Shown here piece by piece: positions 1-7,943 of a stretch of 33,705 bases of DNA (position 1 is the first letter of the stretch; the number at the start of each line of letters is the position of its first letter). Below the pieces are notes generated by a model. It searched no databases. It saw nothing but the letters and a program-made list of their open reading frames with translations, and was not told where the DNA came from. The position numbers were made by a program, and so were the translations under genes. Source of the stretch: Bacteroidales bacterium Bact_19 (GTDB taxonomy: Bacteria > Bacteroidota > Bacteroidia > Bacteroidales > ML635J-15); NCBI GenBank assembly GCA_001603595.1, contig LUZK01000091.1:1-33705 (forward strand), read 5' to 3'.

Positions 1-248
1 ATGGAGTTTCGACAAAATATTTGCAATTTTACGGGGATTACTTTGTATATACGAGGCAAGGTATTTTTGATGCATTAAGTCGGGAGAATATAAATCAAAA
101 GTTTGTATGGCGAAAGTTTACTGGATTGGAGTTTGTTTACAGGGACTTCTTGAATTTAAAAACTTCAATAGCATATGAAAACCCAATAAAACGTTATTGG
201 AAAACTTCGCTAAATTATTATATAGATGAATCTGCGATTCCATATTGA
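1..248 (+). CDS. C-terminal fragment of a probable outer-membrane beta-barrel protein
   Basis: An open frame runs from base 3, at the window edge, to the TGA at 246-248. The true start lies outside the window, and no ATG in this stretch needs to be the start. The roughly 82 visible residues alternate aromatic and polar residues (for example GDYFVY, LEFVYRDF, KTSLNYYI) and end in a C-terminal tyrosine. That is the usual look of the last strands of an outer-membrane barrel. No family can be assigned from so short a tail. It is followed by a 216-base AT-rich gap before the peptidase gene. Confidence 0.55.
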   Translation, partial: GVSTKYLQFYGDYFVYTRQGIFDALSRENINQKFVWRKFTGLEFVYRDFLNLKTSIAYENPIKRYWKTSLNYYIDESAIPY

Positions 249-420
249 TTGTAATGTCAATATTATATAAAAAAGTTAATTTGATCTTGCAAAATTTATC
301 TTTAAAAGAAGAATTATATTTTCATAAACAATTAATTTAGTAAATTAAATTTTTGATTGTTGATTAACATTTTTTTAAGTTAAAATATCCGAGATATTTA
401 TTAATTCTAAATTATCTTTC

Positions 421-428
421 TAATTTTG
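421..428 (+). promoter_or_regulatory. Candidate -7 box of the M16 peptidase gene
   Basis: TAATTTTG matches the Bacteroidota sigma-ABfr -7 consensus TAnnTTTG and lies 36 bases before the ATG at 465. No clear TTG -33 element is seen at the expected distance, so this is only a half-match. Confidence 0.35.
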
Positions 429-464
429 ACAAAATTTTATTTTTAAACTCAAAATTAATTTAGT

Positions 465-3263
465 ATGAAAAAGATTGTTTTCTTATTTTGTTTTATTTTT
501 CTAATATCTGGTTTATTCGCACAGAGTATTGAACTTAACGACAAATTAGCTAATGATCAAAAAGTGATACATGGGACACTAAAAAATGGAATGAAATATT
601 ATATTCGTTCTAATAAAAATCCTGAAAATAGAGCAGAATTTGCTTTAAGTGTTAATGCAGGATCAGTACTTGAAGATGATGATCAGCAGGGATTAGCTCA
701 TTTTACCGAACATATGGCATTTAACGGCAGTAAAAACTTTCCAAAAAACGAATTAATTAACTACCTTGAATCCTTAGGAATGAAATTTGGCCCGGAGGTT
801 AATGCATATACATCTTTTGATGAAACCTTTTATGGAATAAAAGTTCCTATGGATAAACCCGAATTTGTTGATAAAGGTTTGCTTGTACTTTTTGATTGGG
901 CATCGCAACTTAACCTTGAAACTGAAGATATAAATGCAGAACGGGGAATAATTCACGAAGAATGGAGAATGGGACAGGGAGCTATGGATAGAATGCAGCG
1001 AAAGTTTTTACCAGTAATCTTTCATAATTCAATATATGCTAATCGTTTGCCAATTGGACTTATGGAAATTGTAGATAATTGCGATCCAGAGGCTTTGAGA
1101 AGATTCTATAGAGATTGGTACAGACCGGATCTGATGGCAGTTATAATTGTTGGGGATTTTGATGCTAAGGAAATGGAGAAAAAAGTTATTGATTTATTTA
1201 GTCAAATTCCTGCCAGAGAAAATCCTCGAGAAAGATTTTATCCTGAAATTCCGGACCATAAAGAAACACTTGTTTCTGTGGCAACAGATCCAGAAGCTCC
1301 TATAAGCATGATTCAAATTTTTTACAAACATCCTCGTAAACAAAAAATTACTGTTGCAGATTATAAAGAAGATTTAGTATCAGCTTTGGTAAGTCAAATG
1401 ATTTCAAAAAGACTTTCTGAACTGACTCTTCTCGAAAATCCACCTTTTGCACAGGCAATGGCTGCTTATACAGATTTTATTGGCCCAAAATCGATGTATA
1501 TAAGTTTGGGAATTATTCAGAATAACGATGTTGAAAAAACTTTGAAAGCTCTTGTACGCGAAAATCAAAGAATGGTGGTTCATGGTTTCACTGCTACAGA
1601 ATTAGAAAGAGAAAAAAAGGCAATCTTAAAAATGTATGAAAAGCAATATAACGAAAGAGAAAAACGTAAATCTGAAGAGTTTTTACAGGAATATAAATCT
1701 AACTTCCTTCCACCTCATGATCCATTCCCCGGTATTGAATATGAATATGAATTAGCAAAAAAATATATTCCACTAATAACACTTGAAGAAGTTAATGCTT
1801 TTGCTTCTAAATTAACTCCTGATGAGAATTGTGTTATTGTTGTTATTACTCCCGAAAAAGAAGGCGTAAAAATTCCTGACGAACAAAAAGTTTTAGAAAT
1901 TTATAACCAAACTCGTCAGGAAAAAGTAGATCCTTATGTTGATAAGGTTGTTGACAAACCTCTTGTTGCAGAACTACCCAAAACAAAAAAAGGATCAAAA
2001 ATAATTAAAAATAAAGAAATGGGTTATGAAACCTGGATTCTTAAAAATGGAGTTAAAGTTGTTGTAAAATCCACCAATTTCAAAGATGATGAAATTCTTT
2101 TTGAAGCAAAATCAAAGGGAGGAAATTCTTTATATGAAGATAAAGATGTTTTTAATGCCTCCATTGCCGCAGATGTTGCACAGGAAAGCGGACTTGGAGA
2201 CTTCGATAAAGCAGAACTGGATAAATATCTTGCCGGAAAAAATGTTGCTTTAACTCCTTATATAGCTGAAACATCCGAAGGTTTGAGAGGAAATTCTTCT
2301 GTATCTGATTTTGAAACACTTTTACAAATGATTTATGTCTCGTTTACAAAACCGCGAATTGTTGAGTCTTCTTTCAATTCATACATAAATAAACAGAAAG
2401 CTATGTATGAAAATGCTGCTCTTGATCCTCAAAATGCATGGCAGGATACAATAACATGGCTTATGGCAAATTATCATCCTCGTAAAAAACCTTTCGATGC
2501 AGGTTCTTTTGATAATGCAGATTTAAGAATGATTAGAAGGATATATAACCAACGTTTTGCTGACCCAAATAACTTTACTTTCTATTTTGTCGGAAACATT
2601 GACGTGAAAAAACATAAACCTCTTATTGAAAAATATCTTGGAGCATTACCGGTTGTTGAAAGAAATGAAACATACAGAGATTTAGGAATCAGACCTCCAA
2701 AAACTACTGTAGATAAGGTAGTAAATAAAGGTAAAGACCAAAAATGTGTTAAAATGATTATATTCTCCGGCGAAATGGAGTATACTCTGGAAAATCGTCA
2801 AAAACTTGATGCCATTTGCAAAATACTCTCCACTCGCTTTCTAGAAGAAATTAGAGAGAAAGAATCCGGAGTTTATACTATCGGTGCTTATCCGAGAATG
2901 TCTGCAGAACCTTACGGCAACTATATGATTTACATTTTCTTTAGCACAGATCCACAACGCGAAGCCGAACTTACAGCTAAGATTTTTGATATTATCAAAT
3001 ATTTGCAAAACGATGGCTTGAATGATGTTGATCTGCAAAAAGCCGTGGAAAAACAAAAACGAGAACTAGAAACAAACTTAAAAGAAAACAACTATTGGTT
3101 GAGATTGATTATGGATCGCGAAAGTAATTTTATTAGCGACAAAGATTTTGCAGATTATAAGAATATAATTGAAAGTACTACAATTACAAGTTTGAAAGAT
3201 GCTTTCAATAAATATATCAATCTCAATAAGCATTATAAAGTTGCTTTACTTCCTCAAGAATAA
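465..3263 (+). CDS. Exported M16 family zinc metallopeptidase (pitrilysin/insulinase type)
   Basis: This 932-residue protein is a two-halved M16 peptidase. Residues 1-20 form a signal peptide (hydrophobic core, ending LFAQ), so it acts in the periplasm or envelope. The inverted zinc motif HFTEH is at residues 79-83 (HxxEH), and Glu159 in the ERG stretch is spaced correctly to be the third zinc ligand. Residues about 30-240 are the catalytic M16 domain, followed by an M16_C domain. A second M16 pair begins around residue 515 (GYETWILKNG) and lacks HxxEH, as is usual for the structural half. The length suits the PqqL/pitrilysin-like exported peptidases common in Bacteroidota. The substrate cannot be told from sequence; family members degrade or process small peptides. 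It appears to be a single-gene transcript ending at the hairpin at 3284-3314. Confidence 0.93.
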   Translation: MKKIVFLFCFIFLISGLFAQSIELNDKLANDQKVIHGTLKNGMKYYIRSNKNPENRAEFALSVNAGSVLEDDDQQGLAHFTEHMAFNGSKNFPKNELINYLESLGMKFGPEVNAYTSFDETFYGIKVPMDKPEFVDKGLLVLFDWASQLNLETEDINAERGIIHEEWRMGQGAMDRMQRKFLPVIFHNSIYANRLPIGLMEIVDNCDPEALRRFYRDWYRPDLMAVIIVGDFDAKEMEKKVIDLFSQIPARENPRERFYPEIPDHKETLVSVATDPEAPISMIQIFYKHPRKQKITVADYKEDLVSALVSQMISKRLSELTLLENPPFAQAMAAYTDFIGPKSMYISLGIIQNNDVEKTLKALVRENQRMVVHGFTATELEREKKAILKMYEKQYNEREKRKSEEFLQEYKSNFLPPHDPFPGIEYEYELAKKYIPLITLEEVNAFASKLTPDENCVIVVITPEKEGVKIPDEQKVLEIYNQTRQEKVDPYVDKVVDKPLVAELPKTKKGSKIIKNKEMGYETWILKNGVKVVVKSTNFKDDEILFEAKSKGGNSLYEDKDVFNASIAADVAQESGLGDFDKAELDKYLAGKNVALTPYIAETSEGLRGNSSVSDFETLLQMIYVSFTKPRIVESSFNSYINKQKAMYENAALDPQNAWQDTITWLMANYHPRKKPFDAGSFDNADLRMIRRIYNQRFADPNNFTFYFVGNIDVKKHKPLIEKYLGALPVVERNETYRDLGIRPPKTTVDKVVNKGKDQKCVKMIIFSGEMEYTLENRQKLDAICKILSTRFLEEIREKESGVYTIGAYPRMSAEPYGNYMIYIFFSTDPQREAELTAKIFDIIKYLQNDGLNDVDLQKAVEKQKRELETNLKENNYWLRLIMDRESNFISDKDFADYKNIIESTTITSLKDAFNKYINLNKHYKVALLPQE

Positions 3264-3283
3264 AAAGAAAAATTTAAACAATG

Positions 3284-3314
3284 ATAAGCCTGCATTTTGT
3301 AGGCTTATTTTTTT
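3284..3314 (+). terminator. Rho-independent terminator of the M16 peptidase gene
   Basis: The arms ATAAGCCTGC (3284-3293) and GTAGGCTTAT (3299-3308) pair over 10 bp with one G-U pair and a 5-nt loop. A run of T follows to 3314. It lies 21 bases after the peptidase stop codon. Confidence 0.85.
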
Positions 3315-3351
3315 GTAAATAAAAATCATAACAAAAAAACTTGAAAATTTT

Positions 3352-3378
3352 TTGTATTAAGAAATTTTTATATTTTTG
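3352..3378 (+). promoter_or_regulatory. Candidate promoter of tRNA-Ser
   Basis: TTG at 3352-3354 and TATTTTTG at 3371-3378 (TAnnTTTG) are 16 nt apart, close to the Bacteroidota -33/-7 arrangement. The expected start of transcription is just before the tRNA 5' end at 3394. Confidence 0.5.
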
Positions 3379-3393
3379 TATTCAATTTGGTAA

Positions 3394-3483
<90 letters not shown>

Positions 3484-3486
3484 AAC

Positions 3487-3514
3487 AAAAAAGCCCTTAC
3501 TTGAGGGCTTTTTT
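3487..3514. terminator. Bidirectional terminator between tRNA-Ser and the UbiD-family gene
   Basis: An 11-bp inverted repeat, AAAAAAGCCCT (3487-3497) and AGGGCTTTTTT (3504-3514), gives a hairpin with a T run on either strand. It sits between the tRNA 3' end and the stop codon of the convergent gene at 3516, so it can end both transcripts. Confidence 0.88.
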
Positions 3515-3515
3515 G

Positions 3516-5342
3516 TTAATCATTTTTTACAACCGCTCCTTCATTCGGGATTAAGAACTTGACCTTCTTTGAAGGCGAAGAAATGAATTCAAGTCCTGTA
3601 TAATTGTACCACAGTTTATCTATTTTTTTTATAATACTGTCTGACATGCAAACAACATTAGGCCATTTTCGAGAAAAACCATCTCTATCGAAATTTTTTC
3701 GCCGGCAATCAATTAAAAGTTTTTCATCAACCATCAAGCAATCATAAGCCGGATCAAAATTATTAAGAATATACCAAAATAATAAAAACGGATCATTTAA
3801 ATCAAAATCTAAATTATCTGATACAATAATTATCGAAAATTCCTCTAATTCACTTTTGTTTAATAAGTAAGAATCTTTTAAGTTCAAGGAATTCTTTTGT
3901 GTCTTAATCAAAGCTAATTTTCCATAGCTGTATAATTTGTTGTTATTTTTTAAAAACAAATTATCAAACTTTGAGTGAATTTCTAACCCCGTAAAATCAA
4001 TTAAAATTTTTCCTCCGTAACTAAAACTGTATGATGCATGTTCTAAAACATCTGCAGGTCCAGCACTAATGAAAATTCTTTGTTTAAGGTCTTTCAGATT
4101 TGCAAAATAAGTAAGTATCAAGGTATCATTATGAATATCAACGTCAGTATCAAAACAACACATCACTTTTGTGAACATCATTTGTCCGGCACCAAGAAGC
4201 GAATTCATTATCTTTATGCTTTGTCCGCGGTAACGAGTTTCTACTTTTAACAGAACAAGATTATGTGCAACCCCGTAGGAAGGTAATCTCATGTCAACTA
4301 ATTCAGGGACAATTGACAATTGAATCGGTTTTAAAAATATTTTTTCTGTGGCTTTCCCTAAATAGTAATCTTCCATTGGAGGAACCCCAACCACAGTCGC
4401 CGGATATACAGCATCATTTCGGTGAGTAATGCACGTAACATTAAAAACAGGATATTTATCTTCCAATGAATAGAATCCGGTATGGTCTCCAAATGGTCCC
4501 TCGATCCTGAATTCTTCTTTGGGATCAATATATCCTTCAATTACAAAATCCGCATTATCGGGTACATATAAATCATTGGTGATACATTTAACAAGTTTCA
4601 CCGGATTGTTCCGTAAAAATCCCGCAAGAATAAATTCATCCAAATTTTCGGGCATTGGAGCAGTCGCACAATAGGTTAAAACAGGATCGCCTCCAAGGAC
4701 CACACTTACAGGCATCAGCTTTCCTGATTTTTTGTATTTTTCAAAATGTGCAGCTCCTCCTTTATGCAAATGCCAATGCATACCCGTTGTGTTCTTGTCA
4801 AACACCTGCATTCTGTACATTCCAATATTCGACATCCCATTATCGGGGTCCCTGCTTATTACTAAAGGCAAAGTAATAAATCTGCCACCATCATAAGGCC
4901 AACATTTTAAAATAGGCAAAGCATTTAAATCAGGACTTTTAATTATTACTTCTTGACATAATCCCCGCCCTGAAGACTTTTTTGGAAGCCATTCCGAAAG
5001 TTTTTTCAATTCTCCCAAAATTGATAACTTTTGGAATATGCCTCTTTCGACATTAATAAACTTTTTAAATAAATTATCTATTCTTAAAGCAGGCTCATCA
5101 AAACTTTTTATTCCCAGTGCTTTTAGTATGCGGAAATCACTGCCGTAATGATTTATCAAAACCGGGAAACGAGTTCCAGTATTTTTAAATAATAATGCTT
5201 TGCCACCTCCTGGCATTTTACTCATTCTATCTGCAAACTCTGTAATCTCTAACTCGGGGTTAACGTATTCTGAAATCTCGATGAGCTCAAAATCCGTTTT
5301 TAATTCTTCAATGAATTTTTGAAGCGAATAATTTTTACTCAT
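3516..5342 (-). CDS. UbiD-family (prenyl-FMN dependent) decarboxylase
   Basis: From the ATG at 5342 this is a 608-residue UbiD-family enzyme, longer than the roughly 490 residues of E. coli UbiD. The length fits the extended form often annotated as menaquinone biosynthesis decarboxylase. Visible landmarks are SNIGMYRMQV around residues 171-180, HWHLHKGGAAH (189-199), and RIEGPFGDHTGFY (279-291). Arg177, Glu281 and Asp286 are the candidate catalytic Arg-Glu-Glu/Asp set. Family members decarboxylate aromatic or unsaturated acids with the UbiX-made prenylated flavin; no ubiX is in this window. The open frame extends 17 codons further upstream, but that stretch lies inside the terminator hairpin at 5347-5382, so the ATG at 5342 is the better start. 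Whether the substrate is a quinone precursor cannot be decided here. Confidence 0.88.
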   Translation of the reverse strand: MSKNYSLQKFIEELKTDFELIEISEYVNPELEITEFADRMSKMPGGGKALLFKNTGTRFPVLINHYGSDFRILKALGIKSFDEPALRIDNLFKKFINVERGIFQKLSILGELKKLSEWLPKKSSGRGLCQEVIIKSPDLNALPILKCWPYDGGRFITLPLVISRDPDNGMSNIGMYRMQVFDKNTTGMHWHLHKGGAAHFEKYKKSGKLMPVSVVLGGDPVLTYCATAPMPENLDEFILAGFLRNNPVKLVKCITNDLYVPDNADFVIEGYIDPKEEFRIEGPFGDHTGFYSLEDKYPVFNVTCITHRNDAVYPATVVGVPPMEDYYLGKATEKIFLKPIQLSIVPELVDMRLPSYGVAHNLVLLKVETRYRGQSIKIMNSLLGAGQMMFTKVMCCFDTDVDIHNDTLILTYFANLKDLKQRIFISAGPADVLEHASYSFSYGGKILIDFTGLEIHSKFDNLFLKNNNKLYSYGKLALIKTQKNSLNLKDSYLLNKSELEEFSIIIVSDNLDFDLNDPFLLFWYILNNFDPAYDCLMVDEKLLIDCRRKNFDRDGFSRKWPNVVCMSDSIIKKIDKLWYNYTGLEFISSPSKKVKFLIPNEGAVVKND

Positions 5343-5346
5343 AAAT

Positions 5347-5382
5347 AAAAAAACTGTCGGATGTAAATTTGACAGTTTTTTT
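5347..5382 (-). terminator. Terminator of the membrane-protein gene at 5414-6061
   Basis: A 12-bp perfect inverted repeat (5347-5358 with 5371-5382, core CTGTC/GACAG) has a 12-nt loop and a T run on either strand. On the minus strand it follows the stop codon at 5414 and precedes the ATG at 5342, so the two genes are probably separate transcripts. Confidence 0.85.
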
Positions 5383-5413
5383 CGTAAAATCAAAATTTTA
5401 TTGGGTGTAATAT

Positions 5414-6061
5414 CTATTTTCTCAAGAAATCAACAACAAGTTTGTAAAGTCCAGCAACAAGATACAAGAAAGCAAGATTGAAAAAAGCTATAATTATGCT
5501 TATGATCAGTAAAGCAAAACCTTGATTAAACAATTGGTTAATGTATTCTTCAAAGTTACTTACCATAAATCCGCTTAAAATTTCCGGTATTTGAATAAAT
5601 GGAATTTTAAAGAAAAACGAAATTGTTGATCCTAACGGAAAAAATGGAATTGCGGCTAACAGTGAGGAGAAAAATCCAATTAATCCAACAGCGAAAGGTA
5701 AAACAGTAAAAATAACTCCGAGAGTTCTTAATACTCCCGGAACAATATCAATCAAATTATCTTTACTTTGCAATACCAGTTTTGATCTTTGGTATAAGGC
5801 TCCAATAATGAATAAATAAGTTAAAACTGAAATAATTAAGCAGATGAAATAAAGAATAATGTGTCTGATTATTGCAAAGGCTTCGAAATCAAAAATTATT
5901 TTGAAATAATCAATTGAAATTGCAATAATAGAGTAAATACCATAAGCAGCAAATAAAATTGACAGACCTAAAAACAAATTTCGAAAATTCTTTCTAAAAA
6001 AACTTTCGGATTCAATAACTTCAATAGGTTTTGAAGTGAAAATAGCTTTTAATTTTTCCAT
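5414..6061 (-). CDS. Small polytopic membrane protein, family not recognised
   Basis: This is a 215-residue protein with about four hydrophobic segments: roughly residues 29-51, 62-90, 108-140 (possibly a broken or re-entrant pair) and 178-206. It has a short charged N-terminus (MEKLKAIFTSKPIEVIESES) and no signal peptide, so it belongs to the inner membrane. The glycine- and proline-containing central segment (GVIFTVLPFAVGLIGFF) is the most distinctive part. I do not recognise a named family and assign no function. It has its own good promoter (6090-6118) and terminator (5347-5382), so it is a single-gene unit. Confidence 0.75.
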   Translation of the reverse strand: MEKLKAIFTSKPIEVIESESFFRKNFRNLFLGLSILFAAYGIYSIIAISIDYFKIIFDFEAFAIIRHIILYFICLIISVLTYLFIIGALYQRSKLVLQSKDNLIDIVPGVLRTLGVIFTVLPFAVGLIGFFSSLLAAIPFFPLGSTISFFFKIPFIQIPEILSGFMVSNFEEYINQLFNQGFALLIISIIIAFFNLAFLYLVAGLYKLVVDFLRK

Positions 6062-6089
6062 AATTAATTTTTTTGTGGTTAAATATTTA

Positions 6090-6118
6090 CAAATATAAAT
6101 TAATTTCTAAATTACAAA
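6090..6118 (-). promoter_or_regulatory. Promoter of the membrane-protein gene
   Basis: Reading the minus strand, TTTG (6118-6115), 17 nt, then TATATTTG (6097-6090) matches the Bacteroidota -33/-7 consensus TTTG-N17-19-TAnnTTTG. The ATG lies 28 bases downstream of the -7 box. This is one of the best promoter matches in the window. Confidence 0.65.
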
Positions 6119-6171
6119 AAACGAATTACTATAAACCTTTATAATTTGATCTCATTGAAAGTATAATTATT

Positions 6172-6258
6172 TTTATTTTCTATATTTTTAGATTCTAACT
6201 GTATCGTATTGCAATCAATGTTAAATATAGTTTTTGCTTGCATGAAAATATTCTTATA
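6172..6258. repeat. Direct repeat copy 1, left edge of the IS/restriction island
   Basis: This 87-nt stretch is repeated almost exactly at 10394-10477, in the same orientation. The alignment has two substitutions (C/T at 6180, G/T in CTGTATCG versus CTTTATCG) and 3 nt of indels. The shared core runs from GATTCTAAC through TATCGTATTGCAATCAATG to GCATGAAAATATTCTTATA. It contains the 8-bp palindrome ATTGCAAT. The copy stops exactly where the insertion sequence begins (6259). Confidence 0.9.
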
Positions 6259-7661
6259 CAGTAGTGTTCGATAAAACTTTTTAGAAAAGCTGGATTTCCT
6301 TTTAAGGATCTCCCGCTTTCATGTAATTTAGTTTTACAGAACAAAATCACATGACTAAAAGTAAGTACTTTTTCGGACAATCTGTTTTCGGACAGCTGAT
6401 TTCTTTAATTGATTTAGGTAAAATCAATACCATTGCCAGAAAACACATGGCAGATCATTACGTCAAGAAGTTTGACACCTCGGATCACCTGATAAGTATG
6501 CTGTTTTCGACATTCGCTCATTGCACCTCAATGCGTGAAGTAGCCGCATCAATGCTGGGTTTGAAAGGGAAATTTAAACATTTCGGGTTGAAACATATTC
6601 CTTACAGAAGTACATTAAGTGATGCCAACAAGAGAAGAAGCCATTTGGTGTTCCAGGATGTTTATTATTCTTTGCTGAAAGAATATCATCCGATTATCTC
6701 GGACAGCCGACAGTCTTATGCATGGGAAAACAAGTTGGAAATCATCGATTCGAGCACCATATCGTTGTTTAAAGACATTTTGAGCTGCATTGGAAGGAAA
6801 CCAAACACAGGGAAGCGAAAAGGTGGAATTAAAGTGCATACACAAATCAATTTGCAAGGAAAAGTTCCCAAGCTTGTTCGGTTCTCCGCTGCCACAACAC
6901 ACGACAAACAGTTCTTAAAGCATATTCAATTGGAGAAGGGTAAGATTGCTGTATTCGACAAGGGATATAACGATTATAAAACCTTCGATGAGTTCACGGA
7001 GAACGGTGTGTTCTTCGTTACACGCTTAAAATCCAATGCTGCTTATGAATCGGTGAAAGAAAACGATATTCCTTCTTACATTGACAATGGCGTAATCAAA
7101 GATGAAATAATCCGTGTTGAGATAAAAGAGAAAGGAACCTATCTAAAAACCATTGAATTACGAAGAATAGCATACTGGGATGATGAAAATAAACGCTGCT
7201 TTGAGTTTGTAACAAACCTATTGGGCATGAATGCGGGGCACATTGCACTGATTTACAAGAAGCGCTGGCAAATAGAACTCCTGTTTAAACAACTCAAACA
7301 AAACTTTCCACTGAAATTTTTCCTTGGTGACAATGAAAACGCCATCAAAATACAGATCTGGTGTGCGCTAATCGTTAATCTGCTGCTCACCGTAATACAA
7401 AAGAAAATCAAGCGAAAATGGGCGTTTTCCAACCTTGCAAGCTTCTGCCGATTGCATTTGTTCAACTACATTCATTTGATGAAATTCCTTGAAAATCCGG
7501 AGAAAGACTGGCTCAAAGAATACAACGCTCAACTTCAATTGAAATTCAATAGTTCGTAATAAACACAGGAGCTTGCTTTTGAAATGCGCAAACCGACATC
7601 AGTAAAATCAAGGCTTTTAGAAAGCAAAAAGATTAATTTGTATTTTTATCGGACAATAGTG
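6259..7661 (+). mobile_element. IS4-family-type insertion sequence, about 1.4 kb
   Basis: The element is bounded by imperfect terminal inverted repeats. The left end CAGTAGTGTTCGATAAAAC (6259-6277) matches the reverse complement of 7643-7661 (CACTATTGTCCGATAAAAA) at 15 of 19 positions. One transposase gene fills the interior. No convincing target-site duplication is present: the left flank ends ATTCTTATA and the right flank begins GTTAATAAT. This suggests an old insertion or a rearrangement at one end. The interior looks somewhat richer in G+C than its surroundings by eye, consistent with a mobile origin. Confidence 0.85.
6351..7559 (+). CDS. IS4-type DDE transposase (DUF4372 N-terminus)
   Basis: This is a complete-looking transposase of 402 residues. 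The N-terminal part, about residues 1-75 (FFGQSVFGQLISLID, then HMADHYVKKFDTSDHL), has the look of the DUF4372 domain that precedes DDE_Tnp_1 in many Bacteroidota IS4-type elements. Catalytic candidates are the Asp in EIIDSSTISLF, the Asp in IAVFDKGYND, and the Glu in YKKRWQIELLFKQLK. The last fits the IS4 signature Y-(2)-R-(3)-E-(6)-K exactly. There is no internal stop or frameshift, so the enzyme may still be active. The gene starts 92 bases inside the left inverted repeat and ends about 100 bases before the right one. Confidence 0.95.
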   Translation: MTKSKYFFGQSVFGQLISLIDLGKINTIARKHMADHYVKKFDTSDHLISMLFSTFAHCTSMREVAASMLGLKGKFKHFGLKHIPYRSTLSDANKRRSHLVFQDVYYSLLKEYHPIISDSRQSYAWENKLEIIDSSTISLFKDILSCIGRKPNTGKRKGGIKVHTQINLQGKVPKLVRFSAATTHDKQFLKHIQLEKGKIAVFDKGYNDYKTFDEFTENGVFFVTRLKSNAAYESVKENDIPSYIDNGVIKDEIIRVEIKEKGTYLKTIELRRIAYWDDENKRCFEFVTNLLGMNAGHIALIYKKRWQIELLFKQLKQNFPLKFFLGDNENAIKIQIWCALIVNLLLTVIQKKIKRKWAFSNLASFCRLHLFNYIHLMKFLENPEKDWLKEYNAQLQLKFNSS

Positions 7662-7943
7662 GTTAATAATTTTAAATTCATCTTTGATTTGAATTTTTGG
7701 TTTTGAAGATGGAATAAATATGAATGAATTGTTTAATATTACAATTTTGGAAAGCTTTATGTTTTTATTTAGATTTATTTATCTGCATTCTTTAAGTAAG
7801 AAAGTTTGTTGCTAGGTTTAGATGAATGTTTATATTAAAATGTTTTATAAAACAATTATTTTTTACCCGACCATAAAATTGTAATAATTAGTTTTGTCCA
7901 CACCCTTAAGCAAACTGGTGATGATGCTTATTTTATAATTTTA
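7560..7943. other. Gene-free stretch between transposase and restriction enzyme
   Basis: The first 102 bases are the right end of the insertion sequence, including its inverted repeat at 7643-7661. The remaining 282 bases are very AT-rich. The only frame with an ATG of any length is a 31-codon plus-strand ORF (7720-7815) with no supporting feature. I see no RNA gene and no clear terminator for the restriction gene that ends at 7944. Confidence 0.7.

Noticed and set aside
5343-5393. Upstream extension of the UbiD-family protein by 17 residues
   Set aside because: The stretch lies within the terminator hairpin of the preceding gene and translates to an atypical leader; the ATG at 5342 fits better.
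6250-7672. Target-site duplication of the insertion sequence
   Set aside because: The flanks ATTCTTATA and GTTAATAAT share only scattered A/T matches, below what chance would give in this composition.
7720-7815. 31-codon plus-strand ORF between the IS and the restriction gene
   Set aside because: Low-complexity, AT-driven composition, no promoter or neighbour supporting it, and no recognisable protein pattern.
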